Shown here piece after piece: positions 29,426 to 37,358 of a stretch of 64,000 bases of DNA. A program made the translations under genes and the position numbers. Positions within the stretch are counted from its first letter, which is position 1. Each line of letters starts with the position of its first letter. The DNA lies in assembly GCF_016861845.1 (NCBI RefSeq), contig NZ_BOLV01000002.1:172319-236318 (forward strand), given 5' to 3'. Below the pieces are notes generated by a model. It saw nothing but the letters and a program-made list of their open reading frames with translations. It was not told the origin of the DNA and searched no databases. This DNA is from Lacticaseibacillus suilingensis (GTDB lineage Bacteria > Bacillota > Bacilli > Lactobacillales > Lactobacillaceae).

Positions 29426-29454
29426 ACCTTACCATTATTCCGTTTTCACGGCAA
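29426..29454 (-). promoter_or_regulatory. Candidate ptsHI promoter
   Basis: TTGCCG (29449-29454) and TAAGGT (29426-29431), 17-bp spacer. The spacer holds TGAAAACGGAATAA (29435-29448), a weak cre-like sequence (12 of 14). Confidence 0.5.
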
Positions 29455-29469
29455 GTGGTGGCTGTGGTT

Positions 29470-29661
29470 TTATTCATCCGTTGCGGATTGGTAGTGATAA
29501 ATAATGATGCCCTCACGCTTAGCTGAGCCAACGATTTCTTTGCGTGCTGGGTAATTGGTCCAGGCGCTACGAAAAGCCAGGAACGTTTCTGGCGTGATCT
29601 CGATCTCATCAAGCTTGCCAGCCCGTAAATCGTCCATCATTTGCACGTAATCAGGTGCCAT
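29470..29661 (-). CDS. Small conserved-looking protein of unknown function
   Basis: 63 residues, mixed charge, no signal or membrane segment, with a helix-turn-strand pattern (LRAGKLDEIEITPETF, then a GIIIYHYQ strand). GGAGAGGGGG precedes the ATG, a strong site that argues for real translation. It lies before ptsH in the same direction with about 110 bp between, where ptsH seems to have its own promoter. Family not recognised. Confidence 0.65.
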   Translation of the reverse strand: MAPDYVQMMDDLRAGKLDEIEITPETFLAFRSAWTNYPARKEIVGSAKREGIIIYHYQSATDE

Positions 29662-29756
29662 TCGCTTGCCCCCTCTCCGGAGACTATTTTAGACTAGAGG
29701 GGGCAGGATGACTAGTCATTCAACCTGCGTTTAACGCCAAAAATGTATGGTTTAGG

Positions 29757-29984
29757 CCGCGAGTGTGGTCGAGGTGGCGACGAGGCGCGGCAATGCGGCT
29801 ACGGGGTCGGCTGGAGCCACCGGGCGGTCTCCAGCCTCAAATGCGAGCCAGCATCGCTGACGCTCAACGCTGTCTCCCATTTGCCCCCAGTCGGCACAGG
29901 AGCAGCCTGCTACGCAGTCTCCTCGTGTGCCGACTGTTTCGCTGCCGCACTACCGCGCCTCTCTGCCACCTCGACCACACCCGC
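29757..29984. repeat. Structured intergenic element C (multibranched inverted repeat)
   Basis: About 228 bp closed by a long stem: GTGTGGTCGAGGTGGC, GAGGCGCGG and TGCGGC on the left (29763-29798) pair with GCCGCA, CCGCGCCTC and GCCACCTCGACCACAC on the right (about 29944-29980), broken only by 3-nt internal loops. Within are three hairpins: GGCTGGAG/CTCCAGCC, CAAATG.GAG/CTC.CATTTG and CAGTCGGCACA.GGAG/CTCC..TGTGCCGACTG. Single copy in this window. No protein frame here is credible. The 29662-30531 gap holds this element, a 15-bp tandem repeat, element B1 and the clpE control region. Confidence 0.75.
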
Positions 29985-30061
29985 TAGTTAACAGTAACGA
30001 CTTCGCTTTTAGTTCTCCGTAGCTCTATCAATTTCTCCCCTTCATCTATGGTCGTCAGATG

Positions 30062-30091
30062 GCCGTTGGCACAATAGCCGTTGGCACGATA
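30062..30091. repeat. 15-bp tandem duplication
   Basis: GCCGTTGGCACAATA is followed directly by GCCGTTGGCACGATA (one mismatch), between elements C and B1. Function unknown. Confidence 0.7.
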
Positions 30092-30123
30092 AAGGATGAA
30101 ACTCGCACGGTCAGCAAGTAACT

Positions 30124-30370
30124 CTACTGTTATCGAGCGGGTGCGCTGGTGCGGGGCGGAGCTTGGGGCGCGAGGCTCGCTGTGAAACGATGAGGACTAG
30201 TCAGACTGCGCATTTGGCAGGCTGACCAGTCCTCATCGCGGCAAAGTTGAAGACAGCAATGAGCGAAGCGAAGCTGGCTTCAACTTTAGGCCCGAGACCG
30301 CCTTTCGGCTCGGGCCGGCCGCACCGCCAGCCTTGCGCCCCAAGCGGAGCCCACCACCAGTGCCACCCGC
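30124..30370. repeat. Structured intergenic element B, copy 1
   Basis: About 247 bp, homologous to 43252-43491 from the shared left edge CTACTGTTATCGAGCGGG. A closing stem surrounds three hairpins: GATGAGGACT/AGTCCTCATC (30189-30198 with 30228-30237), AAAGTTGAAG/CTTCAACTTT (30243-30252 with 30278-30287) and GGCCCGAG/CTCGGGCC (30289-30296 with 30309-30316). The other copy conserves the pairings with different bases. It ends about 27 bp before the CIRCE of clpE. Confidence 0.8.
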
Positions 30371-30396
30371 GTCCTCCGAACAAAAAGTAAGAAAAA

Positions 30397-30423
30397 TTAG
30401 CACTCTATGGTCGAGAGTGCTTG
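30397..30423 (+). promoter_or_regulatory. CIRCE element (HrcA operator) upstream of clpE
   Basis: TTAGCACTC-N9-GAGTGCTTG: the left arm matches CIRCE exactly, the right arm at 7 of 9, spacing exactly 9. Its right arm overlaps the clpE -35. Confidence 0.8.
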
Positions 30424-30448
30424 CATTTTGGTTTGAAGGGTGTAAACT
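30421..30448 (+). promoter_or_regulatory. clpE promoter
   Basis: TTGCAT (30421-30426) and TAAACT (30443-30448) with a 16-bp spacer, placed between the CIRCE and the CtsR box. Confidence 0.65.
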
Positions 30449-30456
30449 TAAACCAA

Positions 30457-30473
30457 GGTCAAAGAAGGTCAAA
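30457..30473 (+). promoter_or_regulatory. CtsR box
   Basis: GGTCAAA-GAA-GGTCAAA, the canonical heptanucleotide direct repeat with 3-bp spacing, located at the expected transcription start so that CtsR would block clpE. Confidence 0.9.
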
Positions 30474-30531
30474 ATTCTTGACCACTCTGCAAAGCGGCAG
30501 AGGAAGCGAAGAAGAAAGGTTGTGAACAACG

Positions 30532-32745
30532 GTGCTCTGTGAAAACTGCCATCAAAACCCGGCCACCATTCACCTGTATACCAGCGTCAATGGCCAGCGC
30601 CAGGAAATCAACCTATGCCAAAACTGCTATCAGCAGCTTAAACAACAAGCAGGAGGCAATATGAACCCAACGAATGCAAGTAACGATCCGTTCGGCTTCA
30701 ACAGCCTTGATGACATCTTCCGCGCCATGGCTAATGGCGCCCAAGGCCAGCCAGACCAAACTCCACCCACCCAAAGCGGGCGCGGCGGCAATGGTAATGG
30801 CAACGGCCGCGGGGGCAATGGTCGCGGCGGCCAAGGCGGCAATTCCGTCTTAGGCCAATTCGGCGTGAACCTCACGGCGAAAGCGAAAAATGGCGAAATC
30901 GATCCGGTCATCGGCCGTGATGGTGAAATCGCCCGCGTCATTGAGATTTTGAACCGCCGCACGAAGAATAACCCCGTCCTTATCGGGGAAGCTGGGGTGG
31001 GTAAAACCGCCGTGGTTGAAGGGCTCGCCCTGAAGATTGCTAACGGTGAAGTCCCAACCAAACTGCAAGACCGCCAAGTCGTCCAACTCGACGTGGTTTC
31101 CCTAGTGCAAGGCACTGGGATCCGCGGCCAGTTCGAACAGCGGATGCAACAGCTGATTGATGAACTGAAAAAGAACCCGAATATCATTTTATTTATCGAC
31201 GAAATTCACGAAATCGTCGGGGCGGGTAACGCTGAAGGCGGCATGGACGCCGGTAACGTGCTCAAGCCTGCCCTCGCCCGCGGCGAACTGCAGCTGGTCG
31301 GCGCAACGACTTCCAATGAATATCGGCAAATCGAAAAGGACTCTGCCCTCGCCCGGCGTCTGCAGCCAGTCACTGTGGAAGAACCGAGTCCTGAAGAAAC
31401 GATTGAAATTCTCAAAGGCATCCAGCCACGCTACGAAGCGTATCACCATGTGAAATACACCGATGATGCGATTGAAGCCGCGGTGAACTTGTCCAATCGC
31501 TACATCCAGGATCGCTATTTGCCGGACAAGGCCATCGACCTGCTCGATGAGGCCGGCTCGCGCAAGAATTTGACCATCACGGTGGCTGATCCCAAAGCTA
31601 TTCAGGCCAAAATCGATGAAGCCGAAAAGCAAAAGCAAGATGCTCTGAAGCAGGAAGACTACGAAAAGGCCGCCTTCTATCGCGATCAAGTGTCGAAGCT
31701 AGAGAAAATGCAGCAAACGGACACCAAGCAAGCTGCCAGCGATACGCCTTCAGTCACCGAAAAGGACATGGAACAGATCGTTGAACAGATGACGAATATC
31801 CCAGTCGGTGAGCTCAAGGAGCAAGAACAGCAGCAGCTGAAGAATTTGGTGCCAGATCTGGAAAGCCACGTCATTGGTCAAAACCAGGCCGTGGAAAAAG
31901 TGGCTCGCGCCATTCGCCGCAACCGAATCGGCTTCAACAAGACCGGCCGTCCAATCGGTTCCTTCCTGTTCGTCGGCCCGACTGGCGTGGGTAAAACCGA
32001 GCTGGCCAAGCAGCTGGCGAAAGAACTATTTGGTTCTGAGAACGCGATGATCCGTTTTGACATGTCGGAGTACATGGAAAAATTCAGCGTGTCTAAGCTC
32101 ATCGGTTCGCCTCCTGGCTATGTCGGCTACGAAGAAGCCGGCCAGCTGACCGAGCAAGTACGGCGCAATCCGTACAGCTTGATTTTGCTGGATGAAATCG
32201 AAAAGGCCCACCCTGATGTGATGAACATGTTCTTGCAGATTCTGGACGACGGCCGCCTGACGGATAGTCAAGGCCGCACGGTTTCCTTCAAAGACACCAT
32301 CATCATCATGACTTCCAACGCCGGCTCCACCGACGCCGAAGCCAATGTCGGGTTTGGTGCTTCGATTAACGGTACCTCTAAGTCCGTCCTTAATCAGCTG
32401 GGCAACTACTTCAAGCCCGAATTCCTTAACCGCTTCGATGATATTGTCGAATTCAAGGCTTTGGACAAGGCAGATCTGATGAAGATTGTCAGCTTGATGA
32501 TTGCCGACACCAACGCCAACATCAAAGACCAAGGTTTGACGATTAAGGTCACCGAGCCGGTCAAAGAGAAGTTGGTTGAGCTGGGCTATGACCCAGCGAT
32601 GGGTGCCCGCCCGTTGCGCCGTGTCATTCAGGAACAAATCGAAGACCGCGTGGCCGACTACTATCTAGATCACCCACAAGCCAAAGCGCTCGAGGCACGA
32701 ATTGAAAAAGGTGATATTGCTATCACCGATAGTGCCACCGCTTAG
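30532..32745 (+). CDS. clpE: ATP-dependent Clp protease ATP-binding subunit ClpE
   Basis: 737 residues. The N-terminal zinc finger uses Cys3, Cys6, Cys29 and Cys32, the feature that separates ClpE from ClpC. A Gly/Asn-rich linker (about 82-102) leads to the first AAA+ domain (Walker A GEAGVGKT), a UVR-type coiled segment ([19 protein letters not shown]) and the second AAA+ domain (GPTGVGKT). It unfolds proteins for ClpP during heat stress. The start is GTG 30532. Control by both CtsR and a CIRCE is visible upstream. A strong terminator follows. Confidence 0.96.
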   Translation: MLCENCHQNPATIHLYTSVNGQRQEINLCQNCYQQLKQQAGGNMNPTNASNDPFGFNSLDDIFRAMANGAQGQPDQTPPTQSGRGGNGNGNGRGGNGRGGQGGNSVLGQFGVNLTAKAKNGEIDPVIGRDGEIARVIEILNRRTKNNPVLIGEAGVGKTAVVEGLALKIANGEVPTKLQDRQVVQLDVVSLVQGTGIRGQFEQRMQQLIDELKKNPNIILFIDEIHEIVGAGNAEGGMDAGNVLKPALARGELQLVGATTSNEYRQIEKDSALARRLQPVTVEEPSPEETIEILKGIQPRYEAYHHVKYTDDAIEAAVNLSNRYIQDRYLPDKAIDLLDEAGSRKNLTITVADPKAIQAKIDEAEKQKQDALKQEDYEKAAFYRDQVSKLEKMQQTDTKQAASDTPSVTEKDMEQIVEQMTNIPVGELKEQEQQQLKNLVPDLESHVIGQNQAVEKVARAIRRNRIGFNKTGRPIGSFLFVGPTGVGKTELAKQLAKELFGSENAMIRFDMSEYMEKFSVSKLIGSPPGYVGYEEAGQLTEQVRRNPYSLILLDEIEKAHPDVMNMFLQILDDGRLTDSQGRTVSFKDTIIIMTSNAGSTDAEANVGFGASINGTSKSVLNQLGNYFKPEFLNRFDDIVEFKALDKADLMKIVSLMIADTNANIKDQGLTIKVTEPVKEKLVELGYDPAMGARPLRRVIQEQIEDRVADYYLDHPQAKALEARIEKGDIAITDSATA

Positions 32746-32752
32746 CGCCTTT

Positions 32753-32787
32753 GCCGCCAGTTTCGATGCGAAACTGGCGGCTTTTTT
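32753..32787 (+). terminator. clpE terminator
   Basis: Perfect stem GCCGCCAGTTTCG/CGAAACTGGCGGC followed by T6. Confidence 0.93.
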
Positions 32788-32848
32788 GTTATTTTAAGGA
32801 CTCGTGACGGATTAAAATGATGAGTTATAACAGAATAGTGAGAAAGTT

Positions 32849-32877
32849 TTGGTTTTTGGTCACCGTTCCCTTATAAT
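32849..32877 (+). promoter_or_regulatory. Promoter of the DUF1827 gene
   Basis: TTGGTT (32849-32854) and a consensus TATAAT (32872-32877) with a 17-bp spacer. Confidence 0.7.
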
Positions 32878-32911
32878 GAAGACAGATAATTCGAGACTGG
32901 GGGCATACATT

Positions 32912-33196
32912 ATGCGGTTGATCGACAACACCAATAGCTACCCGCATCTGGTGGCACAGCAACTCGCCCATACCGACACGAACTATATCAAGGTCTATTC
33001 CCTAGGGAGTACCACAGTGATTTTCACCAGGGCGCAGGGCCACGATGAGTTACTGTTCACCAATGAGCGGCGCAATATCAAAGATCCAGAAATTGCCTTT
33101 GCGTTGGATAAGCTCTCCAATGTCGCCTTTAAGGATGTCAACGTCATTCGCGGCGATAAGCTCGCCGAAGTGTCCTTGACCACGGAAGAAATCTGA
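32912..33196 (+). CDS. DUF1827 family protein
   Basis: 94 residues, MRLIDNTNSYPHLV at the start, then YIKVYSLGSTTVIFTRA and FALDKLSNVAFKDVNVI. This small cytoplasmic family is typical of Lactobacillales and commonly sits beside clpE; its job is unknown. I start at ATG 32912, downstream of a consensus promoter; the open frame extends 21 codons upstream but begins inside that promoter. Own terminator downstream. Confidence 0.85.
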   Translation: MRLIDNTNSYPHLVAQQLAHTDTNYIKVYSLGSTTVIFTRAQGHDELLFTNERRNIKDPEIAFALDKLSNVAFKDVNVIRGDKLAEVSLTTEEI

Positions 33197-33206
33197 TTAA
33201 AGGCGA

Positions 33207-33231
33207 GGCGCCAGCACATGGCGCCTTTTTT
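33207..33231 (+). terminator. Terminator of the DUF1827 gene
   Basis: Stem GGCGCCA/TGGCGCC followed by T6. Confidence 0.88.
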
Positions 33232-33249
33232 GTCTGCTAGGAGGTCACC

Positions 33250-34320
33250 ATGAGTTTTCTTTCAACGCTAAAAGCCCTCTTCAAGCGTCCTGCCCGGCGG
33301 CAACCGTCCACCCGGCCGCATGCCGAACCAGCCGCGGGGCAACCACAGCCTGAGCCCAGCCGACCCGCTGCTACCCCGCGAGTGGCCAATAGCTTACCGC
33401 CAGCCACCGGCCCAACAAGCCGCAACGTGCGTGTGGCCGTCTATTACCGCCAGAGCGGCATGCAAAAAGCGCTCTATCCAGCCCAGTATTTCCACGGTCC
33501 AACTGGCGCCAAGCTGACCTTCCCGTGGCCAGTGTTACCAGGGTATGAGCTGGTCGAAATCACCGGCTATATTGACCGCTTTCCGCCAACCAATCAGGTC
33601 ATCTACCTCCTCTACGAACCGCATCTCGCCGCTCCGGTCACTGTTTATCATCGCGACGAGCAAGGCCACCTGTTGACAGCGCCCCAGCTACATATTGGCC
33701 CCCTCAATGCCAGCTTCACGGCGCACGCGCTGGCAGATTACCCGCTTGCCGCCGGCGAAACCGCGACTCAGCAAGGGCACTTCACCAAAACCGCGCAAAC
33801 CTTGCGTTTTCGGTATCAACTCAGCCCTGAGCTCACGCGCGAGGCCGCCCCGGCCACCTATGTAGAACTGCTGGCCGCCAAACCAGCCTACGCAACGCCA
33901 AATGCGCCTAGTGCCTACCGCCGCACCTTACCGATGCATTCTTTCTGGCGCGTTTTCAGCATTGCGCAAAGTACCACCGGCGAGATTTGGCTCGATTTAG
34001 GCGGGAGTCTGTGGATCACCGCTGATCTCACCATGCCGCAGGACACCAATCCCTACCTGCCCGCGCCTGCCACCTTGCGCCTACCTGACCCGGCTCGGGC
34101 CGTGACGTTCACGCCGATTCACCAGGTCGCCGTCGTCGATACCTTCAGTGCGGTTTCCTTATGGACCGCGCCTTACGAAATGGTTAAACCAGACCGCCTG
34201 GCCGCTGGTAGCACCGTGCAACTGATTCGGCTGGCAGTGGTCAGCGATGGCAGCCAGTGGTATCAACTCAGCACTGGCGCTTATGTCCAAGGGATGTATC
34301 TTGATTTAACAGAGGCATAA
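33250..34320 (+). CDS. Protein with MucBP-like repeats and no export signal
   Basis: 356 residues. A short basic/hydrophobic start (MSFLSTLKALFKRPARR) is followed by a Pro/Ala-rich linker to about residue 58. Two segments resembling MucBP/mucin-binding modules follow (about 59-128, with YYRQSG, FPWPVLPGYELVEITGYIDRF and VIYLLYEP; and about 129-195, with VTVYHRDEQGHLL). The C-terminal part (about 240-356) contains two tryptophan-bearing SH3-like segments (GEIWLDLGGSLWITADL; SQWYQLSTGAYVQG). No signal peptide, membrane segment or LPXTG is evident, unusual for such domains; the start could at most be an amphipathic helix. AGGAGG precedes the ATG. Function unknown. Confidence 0.75.
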   Translation: MSFLSTLKALFKRPARRQPSTRPHAEPAAGQPQPEPSRPAATPRVANSLPPATGPTSRNVRVAVYYRQSGMQKALYPAQYFHGPTGAKLTFPWPVLPGYELVEITGYIDRFPPTNQVIYLLYEPHLAAPVTVYHRDEQGHLLTAPQLHIGPLNASFTAHALADYPLAAGETATQQGHFTKTAQTLRFRYQLSPELTREAAPATYVELLAAKPAYATPNAPSAYRRTLPMHSFWRVFSIAQSTTGEIWLDLGGSLWITADLTMPQDTNPYLPAPATLRLPDPARAVTFTPIHQVAVVDTFSAVSLWTAPYEMVKPDRLAAGSTVQLIRLAVVSDGSQWYQLSTGAYVQGMYLDLTEA

Positions 34321-34325
34321 TCATT

Positions 34326-34374
34326 AAAGGCCATTGGTGGCGAATCCCCAGATTCCTCACCAATGGCCTTTTTG
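34326..34374 (+). terminator. Terminator of the MucBP-like gene
   Basis: Stem AAAGGCCATTGGTG/CACCAATGGCCTTT with a T tail. Confidence 0.88.
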
Positions 34375-34421
34375 ACTGGTGCATTTTCACTCCAGCTCCC
34401 TGCTCCACTCCGGCCCAAAGC

Positions 34422-34450
34422 AAAACCCCCACTGCCAAAGCAGTGAGGGC
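34422..34450 (-). terminator. Terminator of the SseB-like gene
   Basis: Stem CCCTCACTGC/GCAGTGGGGG (one mismatch) followed by TTTT on the minus strand. Confidence 0.8.
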
Positions 34451-34459
34451 AACAAGCGA

Positions 34460-35281
34460 TTAACGCGTGAATAGTGGATCCACACCGGCAACGATAGGCG
34501 CGGTGTCGTCATCATAACCAACGGCGCTCATCCCCAGCTCAACATCCGCGAGATACTTCTCGCCAGTTTGACCTAAGGCTTCGGTTAGGGCCGTCATGCC
34601 AGCTTCATCTTCATCCGGGGCATCGACGATCAAAATCAGATGCTCGGTGCCATCATAGTGCATCAGCCGCAGCCAAGCCCGCTTGACGGATGCCGCCTTG
34701 GTTAGCTTAGCTTTCAACGCCGGCCACAGGTCCTTCGGCAAATCAGTCGGGTCGCTGACAGCCACTTGCACCTCGTCCTTGTTGGCATGGTGCGCGCGCG
34801 CCTGTTTGGCCAAATCGGCCACCATCGGCCGGTCGAGGAAGATGTTATCCGCGAAAGGATTGATGGCAATGCCATTGACCGAATCGTTATTTTTAATCAG
34901 TTCAGACAGGTCATAAAAATTGATGGGCAAAATCGAGGCCCGGTCAACATTCTCATCCAAGCCGGCATTGTGCCAGTTATCGAACATCATGTTGACTTCC
35001 TGCCAGTCGGTGAACAGCGGCTGGATTTGGCGATTGTCCTGCGTGGTCATCAGCGGGAACTTCATGTCGACGTCAGCGTCCATTTGCGCCTTGCCGGCTT
35101 CGTCAGTTTTGATTTCTTGATCTGCCAGCACCACCATCAACAGCGTTGAGTGTTCAATCAGTTCTTCAAGAAAGGCACTCATGTTTTCATCGTTGTCTTC
35201 CAGCCGGTAGCTGTTCCACTTGGCCAGCAAGCCATCATTGGTGACGCCTTGAACGGCCAAATTGTGCTCGTTTTCTGTCAT
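34460..35281 (-). CDS. SseB family protein
   Basis: 273 residues, acidic and soluble. The N-terminal half matches the SseB fold (FLEELIEHSTLLMVVL, FPLMTTQDNRQIQPLFTDWQE, LPINFYDLSELI, GIAINPFADNIFLDRPMVADL); the C-terminal part resembles the SseB C-terminal domain (LKAKLTKAASVKRAWLRLM). SseB was named from enhanced serine sensitivity in E. coli; the role in lactobacilli is not defined. GAGGAGGAG precedes the ATG. It follows prfC in the same direction by 30 bp and may be cotranscribed with it. Confidence 0.85.
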   Translation of the reverse strand: MTENEHNLAVQGVTNDGLLAKWNSYRLEDNDENMSAFLEELIEHSTLLMVVLADQEIKTDEAGKAQMDADVDMKFPLMTTQDNRQIQPLFTDWQEVNMMFDNWHNAGLDENVDRASILPINFYDLSELIKNNDSVNGIAINPFADNIFLDRPMVADLAKQARAHHANKDEVQVAVSDPTDLPKDLWPALKAKLTKAASVKRAWLRLMHYDGTEHLILIVDAPDEDEAGMTALTEALGQTGEKYLADVELGMSAVGYDDDTAPIVAGVDPLFTR

Positions 35282-35311
35282 TTCAAACTCCTCCTCCGCT
35301 CGCAGCGGTGC

Positions 35312-36889
35312 TTACAGTTTCGCAGTTAATTTCACGTCAGGATACTTATCGGCAAACCAGCGCTCGGCGTACTGGTTTTCAAACAGGAACAGCGGCTGGC
35401 CTTGCATATCCTTGACCAGTAAATTCCGCGTACTGCTCATCTTTTCATCCAACTGATCAGGGTCGATCCAGCGCGCCACGCGGCTACCAATCGGGCTCAT
35501 CACGACTTCCGAATTGTATTCATTTTGCATCCGGAACTTGAAGACTTCAAACTGCAGCTGCCCCACCGCCCCGAGAATGTAATCGTTGGTGGTGTAGGTG
35601 CGATAGAGTTGCACGGCGCCTTCTTGCACCAGCTGCTGCATACCCTTGTGGAAACTCTTTTGTTTCATGACGTTTTTCGGCGTCACCCGCATGAACAACT
35701 CCGGCGTAAACTGTGGCAACTTCTCGTATTCCACCGGCGTCTTGCCGGCGTAAATCGTGTCGCCGATTTGAAAATTCCCAGTGTCATACAAGCCGACGAT
35801 ATCGCCAGCCACTGCAGTTTGGACCTGCTCGCGGCTATCGGCCATGAATTCGGTCGAATTGTTCAGGCGCAGCTTCTTATCGGTGCGGGTCAAGGTGACA
35901 TCCATGCCGCGTTCGAATTCGCCGGCGCCAATGCGGACAAAGGCAATCCGGTCGCGATGACTAGGATTCATATTGGCCTGAATCTTGAACACAAAGCCAG
36001 AAAAGTCTGGTGCCGTTGGTGACAGTTCGGTACCATCAAGCAGGCGGTGCGGACCAGGTTCTGGTGCCATGTTGACGAAATGGTCCAAGAAGGTCTGGAC
36101 GCCAAAGTTCGTCAGCGCGGAGCCGAAGAATACCGGCGTCTGTTCGCCGCGCATGATTTTTTTCAAATCATACTGATTGCCGGCGTCATTGAGCAGCTCG
36201 ATATCGCCCAACGTATCGCGGTAAATCGATTCATTGGTCAACGGCTCGCTGGAATCCAGCTCACCGTCTGCGTTCAGCGGCAGATACTTGTCCCCAGCTT
36301 CATTGTCACGGTATAGCTCAATGCGGTTCGCCACGCGGTCGTACAAGCCAACCAGGCCCTTACCCATGCCAATCGGCCAGTTCATTGCGTAACCCTCGAT
36401 ACCCAGCAAGTCTTCCAGCTCAGCAATCAAATCCAGCGGTTCGCGACCATCGCGGTCCAGCTTGTTCATGAACGTGAAAATCGGAATGCCGCGCTGTTTG
36501 ACGACCTTGAACAGCTTCTTGGTCTGGGCTTCAATCCCTTTGGCCGAGTCAATGACCATCACTGCGGCGTCCACCGCCATCAAAGTGCGGTAGGTATCTT
36601 CGGAGAAGTCTTCGTGCCCGGGGGTATCCAAAATGTTGATTTGCTTGCCTTGGTAGCCAAACTGAAGCACCGAACTGGTGACCGAAATCCCGCGCTGTTT
36701 TTCGATGGCCATCCAGTCAGACTTAGCAAAATGGCCAGACTTACGCCCCTTCACCGTCCCGGCTTCGCGAATCACGCCTCCGTACAACAGCAACTGCTCG
36801 GTAATCGTCGTTTTCCCGGCATCGGGGTGAGAAATGATCGCAAACGTCCGCCGTTTGGCCACCTCATCCTTTAATTCTTGTGGTTTCAT
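35312..36889 (-). CDS. prfC: Peptide chain release factor 3
   Basis: 525 residues, translational GTPase. G1 [10 protein letters not shown]3 DTPGHEDF and G4 [10 protein letters not shown] are present, and the C-terminal RF3 domain ([33 protein letters not shown]) distinguishes it from EF-G/TetM. It recycles RF1/RF2 from the ribosome after termination. AAGGA precedes the ATG; a promoter lies about 120 bp upstream, giving a leader of roughly 110 nt that can fold a small hairpin (AGTC.CGG/CCG.GACT). Confidence 0.97.
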   Translation of the reverse strand: MKPQELKDEVAKRRTFAIISHPDAGKTTITEQLLLYGGVIREAGTVKGRKSGHFAKSDWMAIEKQRGISVTSSVLQFGYQGKQINILDTPGHEDFSEDTYRTLMAVDAAVMVIDSAKGIEAQTKKLFKVVKQRGIPIFTFMNKLDRDGREPLDLIAELEDLLGIEGYAMNWPIGMGKGLVGLYDRVANRIELYRDNEAGDKYLPLNADGELDSSEPLTNESIYRDTLGDIELLNDAGNQYDLKKIMRGEQTPVFFGSALTNFGVQTFLDHFVNMAPEPGPHRLLDGTELSPTAPDFSGFVFKIQANMNPSHRDRIAFVRIGAGEFERGMDVTLTRTDKKLRLNNSTEFMADSREQVQTAVAGDIVGLYDTGNFQIGDTIYAGKTPVEYEKLPQFTPELFMRVTPKNVMKQKSFHKGMQQLVQEGAVQLYRTYTTNDYILGAVGQLQFEVFKFRMQNEYNSEVVMSPIGSRVARWIDPDQLDEKMSSTRNLLVKDMQGQPLFLFENQYAERWFADKYPDVKLTAKL

Positions 36890-37006
36890 AACTTAAATTC
36901 CTTTCAAAATCCCGCCAGCGATCGACAACCGCGCACTCACATTGGCCCAACCTCGCTTCATAAAATAAGTCCCGGCAACAGTCCACCGAGACTAGGTCTT
37001 TTTAAT

Positions 37007-37035
37007 ATTATAGTGAATACATGGAACCACCGCAA
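37007..37035 (-). promoter_or_regulatory. prfC promoter
   Basis: TTGCGG (37030-37035) and TATAAT (37007-37012) with a 17-bp spacer. The -35 touches the edge of repeat element D. Confidence 0.75.
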
Positions 37036-37330
37036 CTAAAGGCTGTGGAGCGAGGCCGCACTTAGCCTGACGAGTAGCCTAGCCAGCGGGTTTGCCACCG
37101 CTTTTTGGTGGCGGACCCGCTGGCTAGGCTACTCGCTCAGGCGTTGGCCTCGCGCAGCGCAACTAAAGGCGCAAAGCAGGCTGCGGAAGGTGGCTGATTT
37201 TAGCCTGATGGGTAGCCTAGTTCAGCGCCTTGAAGCCTGCTCTTGGCTTCGAGGTGATGAACGCTAGCCACGCAGGCGTTAGCCACCTGGAGCGCAACTA
37301 GGGGCTGTGGAGCGAGGCGCTCTTAACCTC
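37033..37330. repeat. Structured intergenic element D (three-unit nested inverted repeats)
   Basis: Three tandem units each begin with a variant of GCAACTAAAGGCTGTGGAGC (about 37032, 37158, 37291). Unit 1 is closed by GCGAGGCC/GGCCTCGC and CCTGA/TCAGG and holds a perfect 20-bp stem (37072-37091 with 37115-37134) topped by GCCACC/GGTGGC. Unit 2 pairs AGGTGGCT/AGCCACCT, CCTG/CAGG, TTCA/TGAA and CCT..AAGCC/GGCTT..AGG. Unit 3 is a shorter remnant. The unit leader also precedes element A2 at 42889. This fills the 36890-37358 gap apart from the prfC leader; it may also terminate transcription. Confidence 0.75.
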
Positions 37331-37358
37331 ACCGGAAGCCTAACTCAAGTCGTACGCT

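Noticed and set aside
29743..29991. Two overlapping plus-strand frames of about 75-82 codons in element C
   Set aside because: They are rich in Cys/Ser/Arg with no start site, and are explained by the inverted-repeat structure.
29757..30370. Known large RNA such as ROOL, or a riboswitch before clpE
   Set aside because: Length and motifs do not let me match any named RNA family by eye; left as unknown structured elements.
30233..30529. Minus-strand frame of 98 codons over element B1 and the clpE promoter
   Set aside because: It crosses the CIRCE and CtsR sites, and the second copy of element B has no matching frame.
37033..37330. CRISPR array in the tandem units of element D
   Set aside because: Units are about 130 bp, unequal and internally palindromic, with no short regular repeat-spacer pattern and no cas genes.
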